Shown here piece after piece: positions 15,497 through 26,465 of a stretch of DNA of 64,000 bases. Origin of the DNA: Steinernema hermaphroditum. Lineage: Eukaryota > Nematoda > Chromadorea > Rhabditida > Steinernematidae. Position numbers and translations under genes: made by a program. The stretch is from the NCBI GenBank assembly GCA_030435675.1, contig CM059625.1, positions 11,532,001 to 11,596,000 of the forward strand. The letters are read 5' to 3'. Numbering within the stretch: position 1 is the first letter of the stretch; each line of letters begins with the position of its first letter. The notes under the pieces were generated by a model, which saw nothing but the letters and a program-made list of their open reading frames with translations, was not told the origin of the DNA and did no database searches.

Positions 15497-17293
15497 TCAT
15501 TTATTTTTTGTGTCCTTATCGGTCGATGCACTCGAGAGGAGACGGGCCAGTTGTCTAAGTCGCGGGAAGATCAAGTAAAGCGGAAGGGAAAGTGCTTCTT
15601 GTAGGCAAAAACAACTGGCTGGGTGCAGAGAAGGCGCCACTCGCGCGACTGTAAGTAAAAAAGAAGTGGCGGCAGGTCCTTTCGGCATTCGCGCACACGC
15701 ATTTTGTTCGCCTCACTGCTTTGCGCAGACGTTTTCCAAACGAACACCGTCGATTAGACTCGTTTAATCGACAATTATATGCTCTGTCCCCAAGCTCACT
15801 TCACCTCCGCAACGATAATAATAATCGTTGCGATTGTGATGTGATACGACTCATTTAGCATAAGATCATCGCTTTCAAATCAGCAGGGCGTCGTCGGAAA
15901 TCGACGCACGACGCAGATCGCGACGACAAAGCACCGTCTGTGAGGGTCACAGTGAATTAAATGCCACTGAATTTTCCTTCAAACTCATTCCGCTCCGGAA
16001 TACACTCCACTTGACATTTCAATTCTGATCCGACGGTCGTCCCTTACCCTTGTAACAAGCAGATCCCACGGGACGTATTGCTCTGGCCGCCCTATGCAAA
16101 TCCAAACACGCGGCCTTAAAGACGACTTTAGACATGCACACATGGTTTTGAAATTTTATCCGTTTCTTGATATCGCGCCCCATTCTTTTAAATCTCGCCG
16201 CTTCCATTTGGCCGAATGACGGCCAGTCATGCGGGGTTTTTGGGCTCGGGAATCGGACCGATTTATGATAGAAATTTGTAGTTTATTAGAAGGATTCCGC
16301 GATCAATGGGTTTTAGTATCACGCCGAAGCTGCACCCACAAGAATGTGCTCTGGTACAGTCGCCACGCGCCGATTAATCTGGCGTCTTTGGGTCGTAAAC
16401 ACGAAACTCTCCCCAGCTGTTCGACATTCGGCAATTTGCTTCTTTCAAATGAAAGTAGACATTGTGAAAAAGTGAGCGTCGCAAAAAAAAACTTTCGTCT
16501 TCTGAGCCCTTTGCCATTTTCGAACTCTTCTGCACTTTCGCTTCACAACTTTTTGTCTCACTCAGGAGCACGGCGCCTCCCTTACGCACTTTGATTCCGC
16601 CAGTTCATCTCGCTGCAAAAGAGTTCCTCGCCGTTGACTGCCCCAAAAGTTCACCTCATTTCCAATACGGTTTGTAAATGGCTTCCCTTGAGCAGAATGT
16701 TTAATTTATTTTATTCTAATCGCTTACCGTAACTCTGACGGCACTGCGTGGAATCGCACTCTACAGATTTAGTCGGCGGAGCAAAGTGAATCACAAAATG
16801 GTTTTTGACAAACGATTAACCGTGTGCTTGTGTCTATTGTGCCACTCGCCCCCTCGTCCTTCTTCCGAACTTCCATTCGCTGAGTCCGACACCCCTTTTG
16901 CGCAAGTGAATGAAGTTATTGAATACATTACTCCGCTCACTGCGCAACTTTTGTACGATGGTTCGCCTTGTACACGCGATTATCCTTGTTTCCAGCGGCG
17001 CACGCATGTAGAGCAACACAATAACAACGTACTATTTCAATTATGAATAGTCGCCTTCGGTTGTGGGTGGTCATCGCATCGCGAAGGTTGCGCGCCGATA
17101 GCCGCAACCGATTAACGAAGGAGGCGGGGTCGGAAGCAGCGGGCGATTGGTCATTTCGAGCATCGTGTTGCAGGGGAGGTTCCTCTTCAAAGAGGGAGTT
17201 CCAAGTCTGTCTGGCCTTATCTGAGCACCCTCGAACATTGATGGACTGTTGCATTTGTGGTCGATCTACCATGTAATGATTCAAGTCCGCTTC
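15497..17293. other. intergenic region upstream of unc-5
   Basis: About 1.8 kb with no recognised gene; open stretches (for example 16229..16594 plus and 16937..17284 minus) carry no motif. Two small perfect hairpins are visible: 8-bp arms GTCGATTA/TAATCGAC near 15750 and GCAACGAT/ATCGTTGC near 15810. Likely regulatory DNA of unc-5. Confidence 0.4.
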
Positions 17294-20200
17294 ATGAATG
17301 TCATGCTACTTCGTCTATTCCTTCTCCTACTATTTCAGTGGAACTTGGTCAGGCCCGGTGAGTTCTTGCCCATGTAACCCTTAATTTCTTAAAACCTACT
17401 CTTCAATTGCACTTAAGTTCATTGAATTGCAAGTTTACCGCATTCTAATGATACAAAAACCTAAGGTAGCCGCGGAGAGAAGAGCCAAAAGAGGCTCGCC
17501 GCCATGAGTAACCGTCTCCGCTGACCATTATGTAGACAAAACCCTTTCAACCGAAATCATTTCCACATCACTCGATTGCCAAACCAAACATACTCCTCGC
17601 CGTTCCCATCCTCGTTCCTGACCGTTCCTCCTCTAATTGGCATCACTTATCGGCTATCAATCGCGCAACTGTGCAGTCATTCGCGCGAGCGTTATCGTCC
17701 GCAAATTCCGCAATAAATCACATTAAAACAACAGCGCGCTCCAGCTTCTGCTCCAAAGGCGACCTATCTGAGGGGATTGTTGGGATATGTCTTTTGCAGA
17801 AGGCAACAATGGCGCACATCCACTTTCAATTACAGTTTCCTCCGATCGGTAATTGGGGCCACATCCCAGGTAGCTTCGGCAGCTTCACGGCACAGGCATC
17901 CATCAAATGGTGCGCATATTCCTGCGGTAAAGAACGACTGTGGTCACCTGTTGGCGCGCCATCATCTATCATAGCTACCTTTTGTTTATATTTTCGCTTC
18001 GCGGTGTTTCTGTCCTCTTCTCCTAGAGACAGCCTCGCATCCGAGTGGACTGTCCGTCTTACTGAAATAATCCATGATTATTTATGGATAGCACTTGTGT
18101 GATTGATTATTCATATTTGGGCGAAATATCGCAACAGTTGGTCGCGCGTTGCATAAGCGACAGTCGTCTGGCGCGGTCTGGCATCCCTCGCACTTCGGTC
18201 CCCTACTGTGCCCTCCCTCCTTTTCGACTAATTGATGTCTTCCGTTGTCTCCCCTTCCGTTCTCACTGTGATTCATTTAGCTGTATTGCGCATGGACGAC
18301 GAGATCATCATTTTGGAGTCGCCTACATCCGGCTACATAACTCGGGGCAAAGCGGCGACCCTCCGGTGTCGTGCCCTCAGAGCGACGAAAATCGTCTTCA
18401 AATGTAACTCCCAATGGGTAAGCTTTCGATGTCTCCACAGCACCGTTCTCCCACAAATTGACGATCAAGTGGCAGTGCGATTTACTTTCTCCTCGGTGGC
18501 CGAAGAGATATTTCGGTGGGAAAAGAGATATAACTACACGAACTGATTTGCATTCGATACCCCACTCACGCTCATCGGGAGACAAGATACAACAACTATC
18601 GATAAATTTTACGACTGTTCTCCGAGGTCCTTTGCTAACAGGATCGGGTAGCGGATGAGACGATATTTCCAAAGGGCGCAATAATTTTCGGGTGCGGTGT
18701 AGCTCGCATATCTCTAGGCCAATCTAAATCGATTGGAGCGGTTTTGATTTATGACGCTGTCGAACGGATTAAGATTTATAATATCAACAGCGCGTGACCC
18801 TTGAACCTGCAAAAGTTATACGAATGTTCGTTCCGCGAGTGCACCGCTAATTGATTTGTAGGTGTGACATTGACATATAGGACCACCAGTGCTACTTTAA
18901 AAACCACTCCATTGCAGCTGGACGAGAATTCCGTGATTACGAGGCGAACCGTTGATCCTTCCAGTAGTCTGTCGGTCCTCGAGGCGACAGCCGAGATCTC
19001 GAGGATTGTTCTGGATAGCGTAGGTGACTACAGCGGCGCCCTACAGTGCCAGTGCTACGCTTCCGATAACAGCGACGTCCGTGTGGTCCGTTCCGATACG
19101 GCACACCTCAGACTGGCATGTAAGTTCGTCTATGTTGATATTATGTTACTTACTAGGTGGGGGTATAAACAATGCGCGAAGAGGTCGCGCCCGCATATGC
19201 GAAACTAAGATTTTCTCGGTGATATCTTCATACGCTCGTTCGTCGCGATGATATCAAGGCGCACCAGGTGGCCACTTTGAGGGATCCGATTTCTGACGAG
19301 GCATTTGCACATGAGCTCGAGAGAAGTGCTAGGATCTGAGTTCTATTTTCTGAGGTGCCTTTGCGTAGCAAGTAGGTAGCCAGCCAAGTGGCCGAGGGAT
19401 TCGATTTCGCCGTTAATTCCATTTGACCTCTTGCCGCTTGTTTGATGTTTACCTAAGCTGTGGGCTTCACACGGTCGTCAAGTGATGAGATTATGATGTC
19501 GTCGCGGATTTACGGCGCACTCAGAAATGCGCACCTAGATTTTGTTTGTCAACATCACAGTTGTGTTTGCTCCTCTCTGCATGCGCTGTATCCAAATGGG
19601 AGAAGCGGCACCGGGACGAGCGTCCGTCCGCCGTACAGGTCGCAGTGTCAAATGGACGCAGGGGAGTGGGGATTTCGAGCAGTTGGTTGCTTTTTGCTAA
19701 TGGCGGCGAAAAGGAGAAAAGGGGACCGAGCTCACTAATCCCTTTATCTGTTAAATCTAATTGCATTACATAAGATCGTTAAGTTCTTTCGTTTTCAGTT
19801 GTTACACTGAGTTCTGACAAATAATCCTCGACCATCCAAGAAAGACCCTTGCTTGCTTCGTTTACGACTATATCACTCATGATCAGCGATGCTTACCGTA
19901 TCCCCAAGTAGACAAAGCGTGACTCATCGCATTAAAACAAACTGAGAGCAATTAGGGAAGCAGTGCTGCATAAGCCCTGACAAATGGGCCGCAGCACGAC
20001 GCGTTATCTGTGTATTACATCTTTTTGGAGGGATGATTGCGCAACCGCATGTAAATGACCAGTAACTATGCCATGGCAAGTCGCCCCTCGGGAGTTGAGC
20101 CCTCTTGACATGGACAAATCGTTGGTGGTCTATCCTTAGGAAGCGCCGATATTGACCAGTAGTACTATTGACAAGGACAAATCTCTTTTCGCATAATTCG

Positions 20201-23200
20201 GAAATTATTGATTAAAATTGAAAACATCTCCAAACAGTATATCAGCGGGGAAACGAATTTCGTTTCCGCTAGTAAGCCACTTATTAGGTGTATAGGGTCG
20301 CAAGGCCATGATTTCTAAACGAGTCAAATTCAATTGTTTATCGAGTGGCCAGCACGCGCTCCGAATTTAAATATTCACGCGCGGGCACTTGTGATGTTGC
20401 AATCAGCGGTCGCAGTAAATCATGATTAGCCGGGGACGCTTTCAAGTAGGCTAATCGGAACTTCGCTCAATAGACCATTGCCTAATGCTCACAACTATGG
20501 GCGGATTGGGTGGGCCAACTCTCTTTGGCTCCAAAGCTTCGCGGCGTCTTAGTCGCAACATAAGCGTGAAACACGAGAGCGTTGATCTGATTTGATGGCA
20601 ACATAATTATTCCGAATCATTTGACCGGATATTTGGTCATTTCCACGTCCGAATGCAAACAAAACAATGATGAGACATTGGGAGTATCTCAGTATGCGAA
20701 GTGGGTACCCTGTGATGTGCAACTGGATGCTAACTTGTAAAGAAAATGCGACACCTACATGACAATAAAATGGAAATTTCAGACATACGAAAGCATTTTT
20801 ACAACTTTCCAACATCTGAAAAAGTGCCCGAAGGACGAACAGTGCAATTACAGTGTGCAGCACCAGATGCGGACCCTAAAGCAGAGGTATGCCTCTCGAC
20901 GTTTTCCTTTTGTAAAGATTGAGTTGCAGATTTTCTGGCTCAAAGACGGAAAACAAATCGAACGCAGCGTCGACTCCAATATCATCTTGGCCAACGATGG
21001 CTCCCTTATCATATCGGCTGTTCGTCTGTTAGATTCCGGAAATTACACATGTGAAGCTAGGAACATTGCGAGCCGGAGGAGTACTGAACCGGCGGAGATC
21101 AATGTATACGGTACGTTTTCTGTTTGTGCAGCGAGGGCCCTTAATGTCTGACCCAAAATTGCAATCGAATGGCGGCAGCGGGCTTTGGCCGCGTTTGTTT
21201 ATATTCGTTCAATTTGCGGCTCTAATTACCTATATTTGTATCCATGCGAGCCGCACCTGACCGTTCCTCGGCGACCCTATATGTGTATACAGTCGCGCTG
21301 CATCCAAAATTGACTTTGTCGACGGAGTTCGCTGACGTCGGCGTCGTTTGATGTTGCGACAATATTTGCATCATGCGCAACTGTGCCGGAAACCGAGGCC
21401 TTGAAGCGGGTCACTTCAGCCACTCCTGTTTACAGATTTCCAAACAACTTCTCTCCTATTTGCGACCTTGTGAGGGCGACCTCAAGATGTTCGCAGGGGA
21501 AACGAAATTACGGGAAGAGCGCCGATCAAAGAGGTGATGAAGAAACATCCTTTGTAATGGCGAAAAGTACTCTGTGTCAATTGGGGGGACCAAGTGACCC
21601 CCACTGTGGCGGTGCCTCTCATCTTCAAACGACACAATTAGTAGCGCGTCTTACTGTCTCCAAGCGATTGACCGTTTAACAAGACACATGGCAACATTTT
21701 TGGTCCTCGAAGGACGTCCTCACACCACCGGATTGGCGGGTGGACACCTTGGAAGATCGCTTCGCCGACGAGACAATGGAACGCGGCAATTTGCGCGGCG
21801 GTACTTTTACTGTCGTCTGGCCAGATGGTCACGATGATCTGTTGAAATCCGACAATTGCCGCGTAATCCCTTGGCAGACAAGCCACCGTTATAACACCTT
21901 TGATGACCCTATCGCGCTTTGAGCAACCGTCCGCCGTTTGACTTGAAAAGAACAGACTATCGCCGGATGCGAAAACATTTTCACTGAGGAATCAGCAGAT
22001 GTTTTTTATTTCTTGACCGTTTCAGTCGATGGACAATGGTCAATTTGGTCGGCGTGGTCGGGTTCCTGTCGAATCGAGTGTGATTGGTTGGCACGGGCCC
22101 TCAGCATTCATGCCGGAGATTCCGAAGCAACGTACAAAATCCTGCCACGATTAAGGAGAAATCGCGTTTGCAATAATCCGGCGCCTCTCCACGGAGGTGC
22201 TCCTTGTGAAGGAGAAGAAGAGCAGTTTCAAGAATGCGACCATAAGTGCAAAATAGATGGTAAGCGTCGTTTCACTACTGAATATTACTGGTAACAATAT
22301 TTTAGGACAGTGGTCGGTGTGGACACCATGGTCTGACTGCTCGGCTCAGTGTCGACGTCTGAGAACAAGAACGTGCACAGCGCCTCCGCCGTTCAACGGC
22401 GGTCTCAGTTGTTCAGGCAACGATGTAGAAAGTGTGAACTGCACGTCGCCCTCTTTCACGTGCAACCCGAACAACTCCATATTTGGACTACAGGCGTCGA
22501 ACAGATTCATCACCCAAGATCAAGCGGTCGTGATGGCCGCCGCCGTAGCTGTCGTCCTCCTCGCGGGCATCGTCTGCATCTTAACGGCGATGATTCTCTT
22601 CCGTAGACGCATATGTGGCACCAGTCGGAAAGAAGAGGACGGCTACTTCTCGCATGATTCAGGTAAGCTCCATCCTCAGTGCAAGTCCTTCATTTTTCAG
22701 GTTTAGGCGATGTTCGTTCGGTTCTCCGAAATCGCACTCCAAAGACTCTTCTCAGCGAGATCGACCCCAGCGAGAGTCACATGGGACTCAATTCGCCTAA
22801 TTTCCTATCGCTTGGAGGCAATGGTTCTGGCCACTACGTACCAACTTCTACGCTTCGGTCGGGCAAGAGCTACAACAGCGGATATTCCACGCGCAAGTAC
22901 TCTGGATCACGGACTGCTCTTCTTGGAGAGTACTCCTCGTCGAACTCTTCCAGCGCAGGAAAGCCCGTCTTGCTGCGAAGCGACTCTAGGATGTCTGATG
23001 ACAACTATGCCACCCTCTACGATATCGGCGGAGACGAGGGAAGGTGCTATTCCACAGCACCGTGTGAACAAGATCAAAGCGCCACCATGGTGGCTGCTCA
23101 TGGTGACAGTAATGGACTCATTATAGAGGTCAGTTGTGGACGCTTTTTGCTTTTATTCGAATTAGATGCGAATTTTCTTTGCAAAATGTCAAACGCGAAG

Positions 23201-24652
23201 AGTGACGGTAGTTATTCGGTAGATGATTTATAGAACGGTAAACTCTATGTGCAAAGTTTGATTCTATTTTTGTTTTAAATTTATTGAACAACATTTAAAA
23301 GAGTTTCTTCTAGATGGGACGAAGTGGAGCGGCTCTCACAATCGGAGAAGACTCTCTGAGCGAAGAAAGAATGATCCGCCTCGCCGTATCCGACGATGTT
23401 GGCGAACGACCTCCATTGCCAAGTAATATGACATTTGCGCATCTTATTCGCGAAGTAACCGATTTTTCAGGTAGGGAAACGTATTTAAGCTGCGTGATTG
23501 CCGTCGAACTTTGCGAAACGGAGCCAGAAACAGTACTGCGAAGACCCTACGTCGTCACTTTCGACCACTGTGCCTCATTGTTTCCCAAGGATAATTGGCA
23601 ATTTCTACTATATGCGAAGTGGAACAAGGGACCCTATGACACGGAGGAGGACTGGGAGCTGGTCTCCATCCATGGCGAGGAGAATATCAACACGAGCGTT
23701 CACGTACAGGTGGAGCGCGAGAGGTGTCACGTTATGAGCGAACGTTTCGGCCGCTTCATTCTTACTGGAAGACCGAAGAAGGCGCACGCGAGCTCTTCAA
23801 AACGCGTGAGACTTGCCGTTTACGGACCCCGCTGTCAGCAACGTTCCGAATTGCCTCTCCGTGTGTATTGTGTTCCGGAAACGCGAATGGCGATAGAGAC
23901 GGTGCGGAAACAGGAAGAAGAGCACGGAGTACTCTTGTCCGAATCCTCTAACTTTCTCCTAAAGGAAAACGGAGCATTATGTGTTTGTCTAGAGGATATT
24001 TCCACAGGATACGCTCTCGATGGCACCTCAAAATATCTGGTAAGCATTTGATCATTAGATCCACAGCATTCAGTATCCTCTTCAGGAAATATCCGAGCTG
24101 CAACACATGTGGTGTAGTCAGAACGGCCTACACTGCAGCTTACACGTCAAGGTGGCAGAAGACATGATCAATTCACTTGCCGGCCGTATTGTCATATATC
24201 AGAAAAACAATGGGAGCGACCGTCAGATTCTCGAATTCCACCTCCGTCATCCCGCAATACCAACTCCCCCTAGAGGGGAGGACAAACTAGTTTCGAGTCA
24301 GTTCCAGCTTGGTGCTGACGTTAAAAGAAAGCTAGCTTCCCTGCTCGATCCTCCGTTAGACGAGAATCGAGACTGGAGGGGGCTTGCTCGAAAATTGAAC
24401 ATCAACAACTTTGTGCAGGTACTTAGACCAACACGGTCTTTGGATAAAAGTTGACATTTCTAGTACTTCGCGACGCAATCAAATTCCTCGCCAACGCTAC
24501 TACTGTTCGATCTTTGGGAGGCATGCGTCCGAGGCTCCCCTCGAGCAGTCCTTGATCTTCTTCAGACGCTACGGGTAATGGGTAGAGCAGACACCGTACG
24601 GGTCCTCGACCATGAGACGCAAATGGAGTACGACTTCGTACACTCACCTTGA
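17294..24652 (+). CDS. unc-5: UNC-5 netrin receptor
   Basis: Eleven exons: 17294..17357 (signal peptide), 18281..18417 (or ..18403), 18862..19119, 20783..20886, 20930..21110, 22026..22259, 22306..22662, 22701..23128, 23314..24039, 24086..24418, 24464..24652; about 998 aa. UNC-5 mediates repulsive axon and cell guidance by netrin. Order: signal peptide, atypical first Ig with extra Cys (IVFKCNSQW, QCQCYAS), YIRKHF linker, second Ig (DSGNYTCEARNIASRRS), two thrombospondin-1 repeats (DGQWSIWSAW, GQWSVWTPWSDC), TM helix near 22527-22605, ZU5 region (23314 on), UPA-like region, and a C-terminal death domain (SLLDPPLDENRDWRGLARKL). With the strong donor at 18418 exons 2 and 3 do not join in frame; a weaker donor at 18404 does. 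Introns of 0.9 kb (17358..18280), 0.4 kb, 1.7 kb (19120..20782) and 0.9 kb (21111..22025) contain no gene I recognise. Confidence 0.95.
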
Positions 24653-24686
24653 GAAAGAGGACGCCAATGTTCCATAGTCCACACAT

Positions 24687-24692
24687 TTTATT
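24687..24692 (-). terminator. polyadenylation signal of the nucleoredoxin-like gene
   Basis: AATAAA on the minus strand, 78 nt past the stop at 24770. It lies nearer to unc-5 than the unc-5 signal does to it, so the convergent transcripts should overlap. Confidence 0.55.
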
Positions 24693-24742
24693 GTACATAA
24701 TCTCTACCTCCAAACAAAAATTTTGTGAGAAGGCAGTAATTT

Positions 24743-24748
24743 AATAAA
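24743..24748 (+). terminator. polyadenylation signal of unc-5
   Basis: AATAAA 90 nt after the unc-5 stop and 22 nt from the stop of the opposing gene. Confidence 0.55.
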
Positions 24749-24769
24749 CTCTACGAATAACTGGCCACT

Positions 24770-25469
24770 TTACTGTCCCTTCCATTCACTAATGATTTTT
24801 TTCGCGTCTTCTGGGGAACAGCAGTTCTATAAGAAGATAGTTAATAAGAGTTATTGTTTTAACATCCGCCCATACCTCGATTTTTCCACGAATGGCATCG
24901 TCAACAACTTTGCCGTTTTCGCCGACTAAGAGAATGGCCGGAATAGTCTTGACCTCATAGTTCTGGAGATATTCTCTGGAAATGCCAAGGAAATGAACGA
25001 AAAGAAAAAATGGCAAATACTTAATCAGTTCGTTTCCGAAAGGAATGTAAGGCCACGGTCCCAGACTTTTTTCGTAGTACTCGAGCTGATCTTCGGCGCT
25101 TTTGTCGCGAGAAACCCAAACAACGTTCATATCTCCATCAACGTTATCGTAAAAACGCTGTAATCCATGAACAGTTAAAAGAAAAGCAGGCTAAACACAC
25201 CTTGAGTTTTGGAGTGAACAGGCGACAGGAACGGCACCATCCAGCGGAAAAGTAAAGAACGGTGGGCTAAAAGCTAACGGTTACAGCATTATGTCAATGG
25301 CTACATCAAGTACCTTTGAAAAATCGACATCCTTTGATCCACCTTCACGGCATTCGAGGTTAACACTCTTCAGAAAGCCACTGGAATTGGAAGAGAAACA
25401 CCGAATGAGATGTCGAAGCGGAAAAGATCCCTGTTTGATAAGAGACATTCTGCAAGCATGTAGAGTCAT
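24770..25469 (-). CDS. nucleoredoxin/tryparedoxin-like thioredoxin-fold protein
   Basis: Five exons on minus: 25314..25469, 25201..25266, 25021..25157, 24876..24975, 24770..24826; 171 aa. Thioredoxin-fold oxidoreductase: VLYFSAGWCRSCRLFTPKLKRFY places the active site at W62-C63-R-S-C66, and KTIPAILLVGENGKVV supplies the cis-Pro loop. WVSRDKSAEDQLEYYEKSLGPWPYIPF is the insertion typical of nucleoredoxin and tryparedoxin rather than classical thioredoxin. The dipeptide between the cysteines (RS) differs from the usual PP of nucleoredoxin. The N-terminus (RHLIRCFSSNSSG) is Arg/Ser-rich and without acids, which suggests mitochondrial targeting, but that is inference. Start: ATG at 25469 or the in-frame ATG at 25451. 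All introns are 43-50 bp and phase-consistent. It converges on unc-5 with 117 bp between stops. Confidence 0.87.
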
Positions 25470-26465
25470 AGAAAGGAAACATTACAGAAACGAGAGATCA
25501 TCACGATGCCAGGGCATAATAAGAAAAGTTGAGCAAAAATGCGTTTCTGGCAAACCCTGTAGCAATTGTGAGTTTTCCGGCTCCCAGAGGGAATTGGGAC
25601 TTGCAGATGCAAAAGTTCGTGAAAACGCGGACAGAAAGGCGCAGCTAGCCACATAGCAAGAGAACCAAAACAGGCGGAATGGTGGAATTTCACATCTGAA
25701 TTTCTGAAAGCCCAGGCTTGCTTTTTGAAGAATCGTGCCCACACACAGAGTTCTCTTGCTCAAATTGCTCACACAGACAGAGTTTTTTTTATTTTCGCGC
25801 GAACATGGCCATTCAAATTGCATAATAAAAAATTAAGGCACGCAAAGTTTCATATTTGAGGAAACAGGTTCCAGCCGGTCACAGTGCAAAATGCAACTAG
25901 GACCGCGAAACTGTTTCCGCTGCTTTAAAACTGTTGCGGAAGGGTGTCTAGTCAGTCTACACGCTGGAGGGCGTCTAGTCAGTCGCAAAAAGGCGTCTAG
26001 TCAGTCTAGACGCTAGAGGGGGCTGATACCCAACACAAGCAAAATTCGGGAAGTGTTTCCGCAATTATGACCAGGCATTCAGCGCAGGAATTTTTTTAAA
26101 CAAAAACTTAACACTTACCCGGGTTTACCGAGTTTACTTGAACACTTGTCAGGGGCGATTTACTAATGACACGGCGATAGCGTCCGGACTGTCTTTAAGC
26201 GATGCAGGCAAATCTGAACGTGTTCAAAGCATACTGAACATGCATAATATATATTATAGTTTATATATAATATGCACTAGGTTGACAAATGTATTGCGTT
26301 CATCAGGTGGGCAGGAAAATGATAACAGTTTAATTGTGACACACAGTTCGTAGTGAGGAGGATCGAGATCATGAACTCGTAACTCGTAAAAGGCAATCTT
26401 CTTGAGTAGGTGTGTAAGAGGGTAGCCGGTGTTTCCCATATGAACACGTATATACACGACTAGAA
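25470..26465. other. intergenic region with a short tandem motif
   Basis: No supported gene. Open stretches on minus at 25466..25823 have no domain features and overlap the expected promoter of the nucleoredoxin-like gene. A small tandem motif lies at 25945..26022 (separate entry). The right part is AT-rich (ATATAT near 26250) and should include the 3' UTR of the Sidekick gene. Confidence 0.4.
25945..26022. repeat. three copies of GYGTCTAGTCAGTC
   Basis: Three spaced copies of the 14-mer GYGTCTAGTCAGTC. Copies 1 and 3 continue into TAC/TAGACGCT and form a GCGTCTAG...CTAGACGC hairpin. Function unknown; possibly a tiny satellite or transposon end. Confidence 0.6.
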
